This document shows positions 17,717-27,667 of a DNA stretch of 64,000 nucleotides, piece after piece. The notes under the pieces are model-generated. The model was not told where the DNA came from. It did no database searches and worked only from the letters and a program-made list of their open reading frames with translations. The stretch spans positions 364,574 through 428,573 of the forward strand of contig JAHJEO010000016.1 of the NCBI GenBank assembly GCA_018825305.1. The letters run 5' to 3'. The stretch comes from Gammaproteobacteria bacterium. Lineage in GTDB: Bacteria > Pseudomonadota > Gammaproteobacteria > Burkholderiales > Rhodocyclaceae. Made by a program: the position numbers and the translations under genes. Numbering within the stretch: the first letter of the stretch is position 1; each line of letters starts with the position of its first letter.

Positions 17717-19681
17717 ATGGGCAGCGGAATCCTGAATGTTGGTGTCACCGGCCTCAATGCCGCGCAGGCTGGTGTTCTCACCACCAGCCATAACATCGCG
17801 AACTCCTCGACCAAGGGTTTTTCGCGGCAGCAGATCGTCCAGACCACCAACACGCCCCAGTTCACCGGGTCCGGGTTTCTGGGTCAGGGTACCAATGTCC
17901 AGACTATCCAGCGCGTCTACAACCAGTTCCTCACCGGTCAGGTGCTGTCGGCACAAACCGGTGCCGCCGAGATGGACAGCTATCTGGCCGAAGTAAAGCA
18001 GATCGACAATCTGCTGGCCGATCCGAATGCCGGACTTAGCCCGGCCCTGTCGGCATTTTTCACCGGTGTGCAGGAAATGGCCGCCAACCCCCAGTCCATT
18101 CCGGCCCGCCAGGCCATGATGTCGGCCAGCCAGGCACTCATGGGCCGCTTCCAGTCAATCGACCAACGCCTGCGCGAGATTCGCGAAGGCGTCAACACAC
18201 AGATCGCCAGCGAAGTCTCGCTGGTGAATTCATATGCCCAACAGATCGCGGATGTTAACCGACGCATCATCCTGGCGCGCGCGGCTGGGCCGGCGCAGCC
18301 AGCCAACGATCTGCTCGATCAGCGCGACCAGTTGATCGCCGATCTCAACAAGGAGATCCGGGTAAGCACCCTGCTGCAGAGCGATGGTACCTACAGCGTA
18401 TTCATCGGCAACGGCCAGCCGCTGGTGGTATCAACACTCAATTACACCATGCAGGCCGTGGCCGCGGCCGATGATCCCGAACGCATTGTGGTTGCACTGC
18501 GGTCACCGACCGGTTCGACGGTCACCATGCCCGAATCCATGCTTTCTGGCGGCAAGCTCGGCGGCCTGATCGGTTTCCGCGCCGAGTCCCTCGATCCGGT
18601 GCAGAACGCCCTTGGCCGCATCGCCCTGACGCTGGCGCAGAACTTTAATGACCAGCACCGGTTGGGTCAGGATCTCACTGGGGCACTGGGCGGAAATTAT
18701 TTCGACATCAGCCTGGCCGGCCCGAGCGTGCGCTCCAATTCGGGCAACGCCGTGCCCACACAGAACCCGCTCGTCACCATCAGCGACTTTGGCGCACTGA
18801 CGACCAGCGACTACCGGCTGGGCTACGACGGCACCAGCTATACGTTGCGCCGGACGTCGGACAATGTGACGCAAAGCTTTGCCGTCCTGCCGCAGACGGT
18901 GGACGGCATCACGATTGCTGCCGGTAGCTGGACACCGGTGGCCGGTGACAGCTTCCTGATCCAGCCCACGCGCAACGGTGGCGGCAATCTGGCACTGGCC
19001 ATCACCGACCCGCGCAGCATCGCGGCGGCAGCGCCGATCCGCAGCGCGGCTGCGCTGGCCAACACCGGCACTGGTCGGATCGATGCCGGGACGGTCGTCG
19101 ACACGGCGAACGCGGCTTTTGCCACGCCCGGCTCTCTGGCTCCGCCGATCTTGATCCAATTCGACAGCCCGCCGTCCACCTACAGCATCTACGACAACAC
19201 CAACCCGCTCGCCCCGGCGCTGCTCGAAGGGGCTATCACCTATACGGCCGGCACCGACCTCTTCCCGACACCGGGAACAATCGACTACGGTTATCGGATC
19301 AAGATCACCGGCGTGCCGGTGGCGGGTGATCAATTTACGGTTGGCTGGAATTCCAGCGGGGTTTCCGACAATCGCAACGCCGTCCTGCTTGGCGGCCTGC
19401 AGACAAAGACCCCGATGGTCGGCGGCACGGCAAGCTACCAGTCGGCCTATTCGCAGTTGGTCAGCCAGATCGGCAACAAGACGCGCGAGGTCGAGGTCAC
19501 GGGCAAGGCCCAGCAAACGCTGGCCGACCAGGCGCAGAGTTCGGTCGATCAGGTGTCGGGTGTCAATCTGGACGAGGAGGCCGCCAATTTGTTGCGCTTC
19601 CAGCAGGCCTACCAGGCATCGGCGAAGCTGATCGACATCGCCGGCCGCCTGTTCGATGAAATACTTGCCATCGGCCGCTAA
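17717..19681 (+). CDS. flgK: Hook-filament junction protein FlgK
   Basis: MGSGILNVGVTGLNAAQAGVLTTSHNIANSSTKGFSRQQI; C-terminal VNLDEEAANLLRFQQAYQASAKLI. Confidence 0.96.
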   Translation: MGSGILNVGVTGLNAAQAGVLTTSHNIANSSTKGFSRQQIVQTTNTPQFTGSGFLGQGTNVQTIQRVYNQFLTGQVLSAQTGAAEMDSYLAEVKQIDNLLADPNAGLSPALSAFFTGVQEMAANPQSIPARQAMMSASQALMGRFQSIDQRLREIREGVNTQIASEVSLVNSYAQQIADVNRRIILARAAGPAQPANDLLDQRDQLIADLNKEIRVSTLLQSDGTYSVFIGNGQPLVVSTLNYTMQAVAAADDPERIVVALRSPTGSTVTMPESMLSGGKLGGLIGFRAESLDPVQNALGRIALTLAQNFNDQHRLGQDLTGALGGNYFDISLAGPSVRSNSGNAVPTQNPLVTISDFGALTTSDYRLGYDGTSYTLRRTSDNVTQSFAVLPQTVDGITIAAGSWTPVAGDSFLIQPTRNGGGNLALAITDPRSIAAAAPIRSAAALANTGTGRIDAGTVVDTANAAFATPGSLAPPILIQFDSPPSTYSIYDNTNPLAPALLEGAITYTAGTDLFPTPGTIDYGYRIKITGVPVAGDQFTVGWNSSGVSDNRNAVLLGGLQTKTPMVGGTASYQSAYSQLVSQIGNKTREVEVTGKAQQTLADQAQSSVDQVSGVNLDEEAANLLRFQQAYQASAKLIDIAGRLFDEILAIGR

Positions 19682-19693
19682 CGGAGAAAACAC

Positions 19694-21331
19694 ATGATCA
19701 GAGTCAGCAGCGGCATGATCTTCGAAGCCGGGGTCAGAGCCATCAACACACAGACCGCATCCCTTCTCCACTTGCAGCAGCAGGTCGCGACGGGACGGCG
19801 CATTCTCACTCCGGCAGACGATCCGGTGAGTGCGGCGCGTGCGCTCGAGGTGACCCAGGCGCAGGAAATCACTGCGCAGTATTCGACCAACCACAACAAC
19901 GCCCGGTCGGCGCTGGGGCTGGAAGAGGCGCAACTGACCAGCGTCAACGACATGATGGCCCGCCTCAAGGAACTGACGGTACAGGCCGGCAATGCCGCGC
20001 TGTCGTCCAACGATCGCCGCAGCGTGGCGCTTGAACTGCGCGCCCGTTTCGATGAACTGCTGGGTATCGCCAATTCCACCGATGGCGCAGGACAGTTCCT
20101 GTTCTCCGGCTACAAGGGCAGCACCAAGCCCTTCGATGCTTCGCTCGACGCGATGCTTCAGGACAAGACGCTCGAGGTTGGCTACGCCGGCGACGACGGC
20201 CAGCGCCGCCTGCAAGTGTCGGCGACCCGCTTTCTCGAAGTCAGCGATGCCGGCAACGACGTCTTCATGCGCATCAGCAACGGCAATGGCACTTTTGCCA
20301 CTGGCTATGCTGCGGCCAACACCGGAACGGCAGCCATCGATGCCGGGAACGTAAACGATCCCGCGCTGTGGGCGGCGGTGCCGGCAGCAGCCAAGCAGGA
20401 TGTCGAGGTGCGCTTCTGGAAGGATACCGGCGTCACCGGCAGCCTCGCGATCGGAGCGCCGACGCTAACGCTGGGCACAGACGACGAATTCATGATTTCG
20501 GTGGCAGGCTCGCCTGCGGCAACAGTCACCCTGCCGGCAGGCGCCTATGCCGATGCCGCGGCCCTTGCCACCGCGATGCAGACGGCGGTTGATACTGCCT
20601 TGGGTGTTTCCCCGCCGCTAGCCGGGTCGGCGGTTGTGGCAGCCGATGCCAGCGGCCGCATGATGTTGCAGTCCGCCACTGGCCAGGCCATCACGGTTTC
20701 CGCGGTAACGGGCAACACGGGATTGGCGACGATGTTCGGTACGCCGACATTCGGCAACGGCGAAACTTATTATGACCTGGTCGACGTGACCGGGAACGTC
20801 TCGTTGCTGACCGGCGCCACGCCGCCGGGGCCGGCCAACCTGCGGCGCTATTACGACGGGCAGGCGATTGCTTTCAATGGTCTTGCCGGTGCTACGGCCG
20901 ATTACGGCATCAGCGTGACCATCTCCGGCAACCCGGTGGCTGGCGACAGTTTCAGCGTCAAGCCGAGTACCAGCCAGAGTGTCTTTCGCACCCTGGCCAA
21001 TCTGATTGGTACTCTGGAAAGCGGGCCGGTTGGCCAGGGTGGGCCGGCGAGGTACTCGAACGACATCGGCTTCGCCCTGACCAATCTCGGCCAGGCCAAC
21101 GAGAACATCCTGCGCACGCGCGCTGCCATTGGCTCGCGGCTCAACGAAGTCGACTCGCTTGCCGGCGTCAATTCCGACCTGAGCCTGCAATACCAGCAGA
21201 CGCTGTCCACCCTGCAGGACCTCGATTACGCCAAGGCCATTTCCGATTTGACCCGCAAGCAGACCGACCTCGAGGCGGCGCAGCAATCCTTTGTCCGCGT
21301 TTCGCAGTTGTCCTTGTTCAACTATCTGTAA
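19694..21331 (+). CDS. flgL: Hook-filament junction protein FlgL
   Basis: MIRVSSGMIFEAGVRAINTQTASLLHLQQQVATGRRILTPADDPVSAARALEVTQ; flagellin-like C-terminus; 545 aa. Confidence 0.94.
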   Translation: MIRVSSGMIFEAGVRAINTQTASLLHLQQQVATGRRILTPADDPVSAARALEVTQAQEITAQYSTNHNNARSALGLEEAQLTSVNDMMARLKELTVQAGNAALSSNDRRSVALELRARFDELLGIANSTDGAGQFLFSGYKGSTKPFDASLDAMLQDKTLEVGYAGDDGQRRLQVSATRFLEVSDAGNDVFMRISNGNGTFATGYAAANTGTAAIDAGNVNDPALWAAVPAAAKQDVEVRFWKDTGVTGSLAIGAPTLTLGTDDEFMISVAGSPAATVTLPAGAYADAAALATAMQTAVDTALGVSPPLAGSAVVAADASGRMMLQSATGQAITVSAVTGNTGLATMFGTPTFGNGETYYDLVDVTGNVSLLTGATPPGPANLRRYYDGQAIAFNGLAGATADYGISVTISGNPVAGDSFSVKPSTSQSVFRTLANLIGTLESGPVGQGGPARYSNDIGFALTNLGQANENILRTRAAIGSRLNEVDSLAGVNSDLSLQYQQTLSTLQDLDYAKAISDLTRKQTDLEAAQQSFVRVSQLSLFNYL

Positions 21332-21341
21332 GGAGGACGCC

Positions 21342-21875
21342 ATGCGCACTATCACCATCGCACTGGCTTCCGGCTGCGCCTTGCTGTCGGCCTGCACCAG
21401 TACGCCGGGTCCCGGTGGTAGCACCGTTTACGGCTTTGACAATACGCAATATCTGCCGCAGGTCGACACCAGCAACATCCTGCCGTCGCAGATTCCCTAC
21501 GCCGGATCGATCATTCCGAACACGACGCTGCAGCTCACGCCGTCCTTCGGCATCTCGCTGGAGAAGCTGGTGTATTGGGGCGCCTATGCTGCCGCCGCCT
21601 ATCTGATCCTCGACCCGCTTGCCCCGAACTGGCAGATCGAGGCTGCGGCATTTCCTGGCGACCACGTGCATTTCTCGCTCCACATGAAGCGCTACTACTC
21701 GGGCGGGGCCGGCGAGGCGCGCCAGGTCTTCCATCGTCGCGCCAAACAGTTGATGCGCGAGGGTGGCTACGAGAGTTACGAGGTTGTGGAATACAGCGAA
21801 GGGCTGGACTCTTCCGTCCTCGGCTCACAGCGCGTGGCCGAGGGTGTAATTCGCCTGACCAAGAAGCTAGGGTAG
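21342..21875 (+). CDS. Putative lipoprotein of unknown function in flg operon
   Basis: MRTITIALASGCALLSACTSTPG lipobox (LSAC), RBS AGGAGG just upstream of ATG 21342, 10 nt after flgL stop. Confidence 0.8.
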   Translation: MRTITIALASGCALLSACTSTPGPGGSTVYGFDNTQYLPQVDTSNILPSQIPYAGSIIPNTTLQLTPSFGISLEKLVYWGAYAAAAYLILDPLAPNWQIEAAAFPGDHVHFSLHMKRYYSGGAGEARQVFHRRAKQLMREGGYESYEVVEYSEGLDSSVLGSQRVAEGVIRLTKKLG

Positions 21876-22658
21876 CCCGGCACTGGCGCGCATCACGATG
21901 CGCATCAGCTGGAAGCCCTGACTGAAAATGGATTCGAGGGCGGCGCCAAAGTAGGGCAGCGACAGTCCGATGATGACAAAGCCGGCGAGCATCGTTACCG
22001 GAAAGCCCACCGCAAACAGATTGAGCTGGGGCGCGACCCGCGCCAGAACGCCCATGGCAATGTTGGCGATCAGCAGCGCCGCGACCAGTGGCAGCGAGAT
22101 CAGCACGCCGGCGATGAAGATCATCGCCGCGCCTGACACCAGCTTGCCGAGTCCGGCCGCCTGGAAGGGCGCCGCGGACACCGGCCACAGCGAAAAGCTC
22201 TCCGCCAGCACGTTGAGCAGCAGCAGGTGCCCGTTCAGGGCCAGGAAGATCAGCGTTGCCAGCAGACCAAAGAACTCGGTGACGACCGGCGTCTGGCCGG
22301 CATTCTGGGGGTCGTAAAACACGGCAAACGAAAGGCCCATCTGCAGGCCGATCATTTCACCGGCGACATCGACCGCGGCGAAGGCGACCCGCAGGGCGAA
22401 CCCCATGAGAATGCCGATCAGCATCTGCTGCCCGAGAACCGCAAGGCCGAGCCAGGAACCGGCGGGAACGGCCGGCATTGCCGGCAGCGCCGGCACCAGC
22501 GCCATGGCGATGGCCAGCCCTGCCATCAGGCGGGCGCGACGCGGCATGGCGGCGTTGTTGAAGAAAGGCGCGGCGGCCAGCAGACCCAGGATGCGCGCCA
22601 GCGGAAAGACGAAGGCGGCGATCCAGGCGTCGAGCTGGGCCGATGTGACGGAAATCAC
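21867..22658 (-). CDS. fliR: Flagellar export protein FliR (GTG start overlapping the fliQ stop as GTGA)
   Basis: VISVTSAQLDAWIAAFVFPLARILGLLAAAPFFN; DVAGEMIGLQMGLSFAVFYDPQ; GTG at 22658 overlaps fliQ TGA. Confidence 0.94.
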   Translation of the reverse strand: MISVTSAQLDAWIAAFVFPLARILGLLAAAPFFNNAAMPRRARLMAGLAIAMALVPALPAMPAVPAGSWLGLAVLGQQMLIGILMGFALRVAFAAVDVAGEMIGLQMGLSFAVFYDPQNAGQTPVVTEFFGLLATLIFLALNGHLLLLNVLAESFSLWPVSAAPFQAAGLGKLVSGAAMIFIAGVLISLPLVAALLIANIAMGVLARVAPQLNLFAVGFPVTMLAGFVIIGLSLPYFGAALESIFSQGFQLMRIVMRASAGLP

Positions 22659-22924
22659 CCGATCAGCGTCGGAATGGATTCGTAGAGGCGGCGGATGTAG
22701 TCGGTCATCACCGTGAGCATCCATGGCCCGGCAAGAACGAGCGTGGTGAAGATCATGATCAGCTTGGGTACGAAGGACAGGGTGGCCTCGTTGATCTGCG
22801 TCGCGGCCTGGAAAATGCTGATGAGCAGCCCGGTAGCGAGCGCGGCCAGAAACAAGGGTGCCGAAATCATCAGCAGCACCTCGATGGCCTGGCGGCCGAT
22901 GTCGATGACGGTTGATGGTGTCAT
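22655..22924 (-). CDS. fliQ: Flagellar export protein FliQ
   Basis: 89 aa, MTPSTVIDIGRQAIEVLLMISAPLFLAALATGLLISIFQAATQINEATLSFVPK. Confidence 0.97.
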   Translation of the reverse strand: MTPSTVIDIGRQAIEVLLMISAPLFLAALATGLLISIFQAATQINEATLSFVPKLIMIFTTLVLAGPWMLTVMTDYIRRLYESIPTLIG

Positions 22925-22982
22925 GGGATATTCCTCCAGCGCGGCAAGGCAGGCGAATTGACGGTGACGGCCATCGGCGGCA

Positions 22983-23729
22983 TCACCCGAAGCTGGCGAC
23001 CAGCGAGCCGATCACCAGGTTCCAGCCGTCCACCAGCACGAACAGCATGATCTTGAAGGGCAGGGCGACGATCACCGGCGACATCATCATCATGCCCATC
23101 GACATCAGCACCGAGGCGACCACCATGTCGATGATGAGGAAGGGGATGAATATGATGAAACCGATCTGGAAGGCAGTCTTGAGCTCGGAGGTGACGAAGG
23201 CCGGAATCAGCACGCGCATCGGAATATCCTGAACCGTGGCTGGTGTCGGCTGCTTGGCGATTTTGGTGAACAACTGGAGGTCGGCGTCGCGCACCTGTTT
23301 CAGCATGAAGCCGCGCAGGGGTATGGCGCCGCGATCGAGCGCTTCCGAAAAACCGATCTTGTTTTCGGATAGCGGCAGATAGGCGTCGGCGTAAATTTTG
23401 TCGCCCACCGGTGCCATGATGAAGAGCGTCAGGAACAGGGCGAGGCCAACCAGCACCTGGTTCGGCGGCGAAGTCTGGGTTCCGAGCGCATGGCGCAGCA
23501 GCGAGAGGACGATGATGATGCGGGTGAAGCTGGTCATCATCAGCACGATGGCCGGGATGAAGGTGAGGCCGGTGAGGAGCAGCAGGGTCTGGATCGACAG
23601 CGACCATTGGGTGCCGCCGCCGGGCGCCGGGGCGCTGGTGATTGCCGGCAAGGCCTGGGCGAAGGCCTCCGGCGCGAGAGCCAGGGCGAGCAGGGGAAAT
23701 GCGAACAGGGGCAGCGGTCTAGCGGCCAT
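22983..23729 (-). CDS. fliP: Flagellar export protein FliP
   Basis: Signal peptide [73 protein letters not shown]. Confidence 0.97.
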   Translation of the reverse strand: MAARPLPLFAFPLLALALAPEAFAQALPAITSAPAPGGGTQWSLSIQTLLLLTGLTFIPAIVLMMTSFTRIIIVLSLLRHALGTQTSPPNQVLVGLALFLTLFIMAPVGDKIYADAYLPLSENKIGFSEALDRGAIPLRGFMLKQVRDADLQLFTKIAKQPTPATVQDIPMRVLIPAFVTSELKTAFQIGFIIFIPFLIIDMVVASVLMSMGMMMMSPVIVALPFKIMLFVLVDGWNLVIGSLVASFG

Positions 23730-24144
23730 TCTTGCGCTCGACGACCTGCCTGAGCCAGCCGGAGAAATCTTTCGCCTCGGCTGCCGGCGGCGGCAGGGCC
23801 TGCTGCGGGATCTCGGCCAGTGCCGAAACCCGGCCCGGCGCAACGCCGAGGACCAGCCAGGTCGAGCCAACCTCGACCACGACGACGCGTTCGCGAGTGC
23901 CTACGGCCGTGGCGGCAACGACCTTCATCAGGCCACCGGCAACGCCGCGTGGCGCCGACAGGCGCTTGAGCAGCCACAGGCTGCCCCAGAGCAGCCCAAG
24001 TACCAGCAGCAGACTGAGAATCAGCTGCAGCGCGCTGCCGCCGAGGTCAGCCGTCGGTGCTGCTTGCGCAAAAGTCGGCGCTGGCGACACGGCGATGAGC
24101 AGAAGAAGCCGGCGGACGGCAGGAGGGATACGGGGCATGGGCAA
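23719..24144 (-). CDS. fliO: Flagellar protein FliO
   Basis: Short protein with one TM ([25 protein letters not shown]) between fliN and fliP; overlaps fliP start. Confidence 0.9.
   Translation of the reverse strand: MPMPRIPPAVRRLLLLIAVSPAPTFAQAAPTADLGGSALQLILSLLLVLGLLWGSLWLLKRLSAPRGVAGGLMKVVAATAVGTRERVVVVEVGSTWLVLGVAPGRVSALAEIPQQALPPPAAEAKDFSGWLRQVVERKNGR
24070..24094 (+). repeat. R1 copy in fliO signal peptide region
   Basis: AAAAGTCGGCGCTGGCGACACGGCG. Confidence 0.85.
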
Positions 24145-24224
24145 CGCTCGAAGGATGGCGCGCCCAGCATAAAACTGCGGCCCGGCCTGAAATGGCGAAG
24201 CACGGGGGGAAAGGCGGGACTGTT

Positions 24225-24400
24225 TGCCGCTTCGCGGCCGTGGACGGTGTAGCTTTGCCGTAGAGCCGCCTCAAGGCAAAGCGGCACGCGGCGGAGCCGC
24301 AATCCGCAACGCCCTGCCAACGAAGCGCCCCGTAACATTCGAGCACAGCGAGCCACAAGTCTCCCCTCCTGAGAAGGAGGGGTTGGGGGAGGTCGGGCCC
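24225..24400. repeat. Intergenic GC-rich repeat family R2 (copy 1, fliN-fliO gap)
   Basis: CGCCCCGTAACATTCGAGCACAGCGAGCCACAAGTCTCCCCTCCTGAGAAGGAGGGGTTGGGGGAGG; similar to 58060..58215. Confidence 0.65.
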
Positions 24401-24820
24401 CTACCTGTTCAGTTTCTTGATCCGTTCCTGCGGTGTGATGATGTCGGTGAGGCGGATGCCGAACTTGTCATTCACCACCACCACCTCGCCCTGGGCGATG
24501 AGCATGCCGTTGACCAGGACATCCATCGGCTCACCGGCAAGGCCGTCAAGCTCGACGACCGAGCCGTGGGCGAGTTGCAGCAGGTTGCGGATGGAAATCT
24601 TGGTACGCCCCAACTCCACGGTCATGGAGACCGGAATATCGAGGATCATGTCGAAGCCTTGCGGCGTCGTCGCGCTGTCGGCGCCGCCGGATAACTGTTC
24701 GAAAATCTGCGCCGGCTGGGCAGCGGCGGGCGCCGCTTCCGCGACGGCCTGCTCGCTCATCGCCGAGGCCCAATCGTCTTCTGAAATCTGGCCTTCTTCG
24801 GCCTGGTCGGTTTCGCTCAT
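24401..24820 (-). CDS. fliN: Flagellar switch protein FliN
   Basis: DIPVSMTVELGRTKISIRNLLQLAHGSVVELDGLAGEPMDVLVNGMLIAQGEVVVVNDKFGIRLTDIITPQERIKKL. Confidence 0.97.
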   Translation of the reverse strand: MSETDQAEEGQISEDDWASAMSEQAVAEAAPAAAQPAQIFEQLSGGADSATTPQGFDMILDIPVSMTVELGRTKISIRNLLQLAHGSVVELDGLAGEPMDVLVNGMLIAQGEVVVVNDKFGIRLTDIITPQERIKKLNR

Positions 24821-24829
24821 CGCGGGCTC

Positions 24830-25810
24830 CTACTGCTGTGCTTCGTCCAGGGCCAGGAAGCGCTCGATCTTGAGCGCAACCTGATTGTTCTGCAATCCGT
24901 AGCGGCAATCCATCACCGGTACACCATCGACCATGGCCTGTACGTGATCACCGATGTCCACGGGGATGATGTCGCCAACCTTCATGTTCACGATCTCGCC
25001 CAGCGTGACCTGGGTCTGTGCCAGCGGCACCGTCAGTTCGACCTCGGCCATCTTGAGGTTGCGGGTCAGCATGGTCGTCCAGCGTTTGTCGGACGAGACC
25101 TGTTCGCTGTGCATGGTGCTGTAGAGCACGTCGCGGATCGGTTCGATCATCGAATAGGGCAGGCAGATGTGCATCTCGGCCGAGTTGCCCGACAGTTCCA
25201 GTGTGAAGGTCATGGCCATCACAATTTCGGAGGGCGTGGCGATGTTGGCGAACTGCGTGTTCATTTCCGAGCGGACGTATTCGAACTGGATCGGATAGAC
25301 CGGCTTCCAGGATTTCTCGTACTCGGTGAAAACGACATTGAGCAGGCCCTGGATGATGCGTTGTTCGGTGGCAGTAAAGTCGCGGCCCTCGACCCGGGTG
25401 TGGAAGCGGCCGTCGCCGCCGAACAGGTTGTCGACGACGAGAAAGACCAGGTTGGGATCGAGAATGAACAGCGCGGTGCCGCGCAGGGGCTTGACCTGGA
25501 CGAGGTTGAGGTTGGTCGGTACCACCAGGTTGCGGATGAACTCGCTGTACTTCTGCACCCGGATCGGTCCGACCGAGATTTCGACGCTGCGGTGCATGTA
25601 GTTGAACATGCCGATCCGGAACAGGCGGGCGAAGCGCTCGTTGATGAGCTCCATCGTCGGCATGCGGCCGCGGACGATGCGCTCCTGCCGGCCGAGGTCG
25701 TAGTTCTTGACGCCGCCAGTCTCCTCCTCGACCGGCGCCTCGTCGGCCTCGCCGGTGACGCCCTTGAGCAGGGCGTCGACCTCTTCCTGGGAGAGAAATT
25801 CCTGGCTCAT
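24830..25810 (-). CDS. fliM: Flagellar switch protein FliM
   Basis: MSQEFLSQEEVDALLKGVTGE; YDLGRQERIVRGRMPTMELINERFARLFR; start at 25810. Confidence 0.97.
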   Translation of the reverse strand: MSQEFLSQEEVDALLKGVTGEADEAPVEEETGGVKNYDLGRQERIVRGRMPTMELINERFARLFRIGMFNYMHRSVEISVGPIRVQKYSEFIRNLVVPTNLNLVQVKPLRGTALFILDPNLVFLVVDNLFGGDGRFHTRVEGRDFTATEQRIIQGLLNVVFTEYEKSWKPVYPIQFEYVRSEMNTQFANIATPSEIVMAMTFTLELSGNSAEMHICLPYSMIEPIRDVLYSTMHSEQVSSDKRWTTMLTRNLKMAEVELTVPLAQTQVTLGEIVNMKVGDIIPVDIGDHVQAMVDGVPVMDCRYGLQNNQVALKIERFLALDEAQQ

Positions 25811-25826
25811 GCCCTGTGTGAAGCGA

Positions 25827-26438
25827 TTACTGCACGATGAATGAAGTGAACAGCACGGCCTGCACCGAGTCGTCGGGATCGGCGTCGTCCGGCGCCTCTG
25901 CCGCGGAGTCGTTCCCGCCTTTCTTCTTGCTCTTGCCGCTTTCCTTGGGGCCGTCGATGATGCGATTGATGACGACGCGGATTTCGTTCGCAAGCTTCTG
26001 CACGCCCAGCGGATTGGCCACATCGGCAGGATTTCTCGCCGACAGGATCAACAGCACCCGGTGGCGGATTTCCGGCATGTACTGCTTGATCCTTTCGCCG
26101 ACCGCCGCATCAAGCACGCGCAATTCCGGCGTCGTCTGCAGGTAGTTCTCGCCGGCCTCGGACTGCAATTTCACCGTGAAGGGGTCGAGCTTGACGAATA
26201 CGGGAGGAGATTCCTTGTCATCCTTCTTTGCCCGGCCCGACTTCTGGACCTTGGATGTTTCTTCGCCATCAACCGCTTCGTCGTCGTGGCTGCTCTTCTT
26301 CAGCAGGAAGAAGGCTGCACCACCACCGCCCAGCACCAGCACGACGATGCCGATGATGATGAAAAGCAGCAGTTTCTTCTTTTTCGGCGCGGGCGCCTCG
26401 GCGCCTTCAGCGGTCTCGGCCTTTTTTGCATCTGACAT
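25827..26438 (-). CDS. fliL: Flagellar basal body protein FliL
   Basis: Lysine-rich N-terminus plus TM, VFVKLDPFTVKLQSEAGENYLQTTPELRVLD; position upstream of fliM. Confidence 0.94.
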   Translation of the reverse strand: MSDAKKAETAEGAEAPAPKKKKLLLFIIIGIVVLVLGGGGAAFFLLKKSSHDDEAVDGEETSKVQKSGRAKKDDKESPPVFVKLDPFTVKLQSEAGENYLQTTPELRVLDAAVGERIKQYMPEIRHRVLLILSARNPADVANPLGVQKLANEIRVVINRIIDGPKESGKSKKKGGNDSAAEAPDDADPDDSVQAVLFTSFIVQ

Positions 26439-26478
26439 TCAGTGTTCTCCGATCCAATAGACCCGGCTCATGCCGGAA

Positions 26479-27648
26479 TCACACAAAGACGTCGACCATT
26501 CCGCGACCGCTGTTCGACCAGGCCGATGCCGGGTTTGGCGCGAATCCGGTAGCGCCACCCCGGGCGTCCTGGCCCGCGACCAAGCCTTTGCCGCGATTAT
26601 CCCCGTTTTCATCCCGTGCCGGCGATTGCTGGTGCGACTCGGCGCCGACTTGCGCCTGCCCCAGGTTGATGCCGGACTCCGCCAGTGTCTCGCGCAGGCG
26701 CGGCAGCGCGTTCTCGATGGCATCCCTTACCGTGGCGCTGGCCGAGGTGAAGATGGCTGTCGCCTGGTCGCCGCTGACCGACAACGAGACCTCGATCCGT
26801 CCGAGTTGCGGCGGATTCAGCACCAGATCGGCACGCTGCTCCTGCCTGCCGGCCATCCAGACGAGGCGGTTGGCGAATTCGCCGTCCCATTGCCGGGTGC
26901 CCAGCGGCGCATCGATGCGTGCCGCCGGGTCGGTCATGCGGGATGATGCAGCGGCGACGTGCGGCAGCATTTCGGCGCGGGGTGCCGCATGGTCCGACGC
27001 GACCCCGAGTAGCGCCTCTTCGACCCTCTTGGTTGCGGCGGCGGACGGCATACCGTTGCCGACGTCGGCAGCCGCGGCAAGAATTGCCGAAGCCTTGACG
27101 GCGGTTGTTGCCGTCGACCGCTGCTGCGGCGTGTCGCTGGTGCCGACTTTTTCCTGCGGCAAGCCCGGTCGGGCCTCGATCGCGGGCAATGCCAGAGGAA
27201 TCGCGGTGGATGGATCGGCAATGCCCGGGTCGGCTGCGGTCCGGTCGGCAAGCGTCGGCAACTGCGACGCATCTTCGATCGAATCAATGACCGCTTCAGC
27301 TTGTGCGGCGAGTCGCGGATCGGTATGGGCGGGCGATAACAATTGTGATTGCGATTGAGCAGCAAGGCCAAGCAACAACGGCAGGATGGCATCTGCGGGC
27401 GCATCCGCCGCCGGCTCCGCGGCGGGGAGCCCCACAAATTCCTGAACGGGTACGAGGATCTGGGCAGCAAGCTGTTCCTGCAACAGGGTAGCGAAGGGCG
27501 AGCCTTGCGTCGCCGTATCGGTTGCGGCGTCCCCGGCAGCAGTGGAGCCGCCGGCGACGGCTGCGATGTTTGCTGTGGCCGCCGGCGAGGGTGTAAGGGC
27601 GAGCTCGGGCATGAATGGATCCTGTTCGGGACGTGACGTGTCGGTCAC
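26479..27648 (-). CDS. fliK: Hook-length control protein FliK
   Basis: C-terminal FliK domain WMAGRQEQRADLVLNPPQLGRIEVSLSVSGDQATAIFTSASATVRDAIENALPRLRETLAESGINLGQAQV. Confidence 0.94.
   Translation of the reverse strand: MTDTSRPEQDPFMPELALTPSPAATANIAAVAGGSTAAGDAATDTATQGSPFATLLQEQLAAQILVPVQEFVGLPAAEPAADAPADAILPLLLGLAAQSQSQLLSPAHTDPRLAAQAEAVIDSIEDASQLPTLADRTAADPGIADPSTAIPLALPAIEARPGLPQEKVGTSDTPQQRSTATTAVKASAILAAAADVGNGMPSAAATKRVEEALLGVASDHAAPRAEMLPHVAAASSRMTDPAARIDAPLGTRQWDGEFANRLVWMAGRQEQRADLVLNPPQLGRIEVSLSVSGDQATAIFTSASATVRDAIENALPRLRETLAESGINLGQAQVGAESHQQSPARDENGDNRGKGLVAGQDARGGATGFAPNPASAWSNSGRGMVDVFV
27128..27154 (-). repeat. R1 copy (diverged) in fliK
   Basis: CGGCGTGTCGCTGGTGCCGACTTTTTC, 4 mismatches to consensus. 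Confidence 0.5.
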
Positions 27649-27667
27649 CCCAATGCAAGGCCCATGC

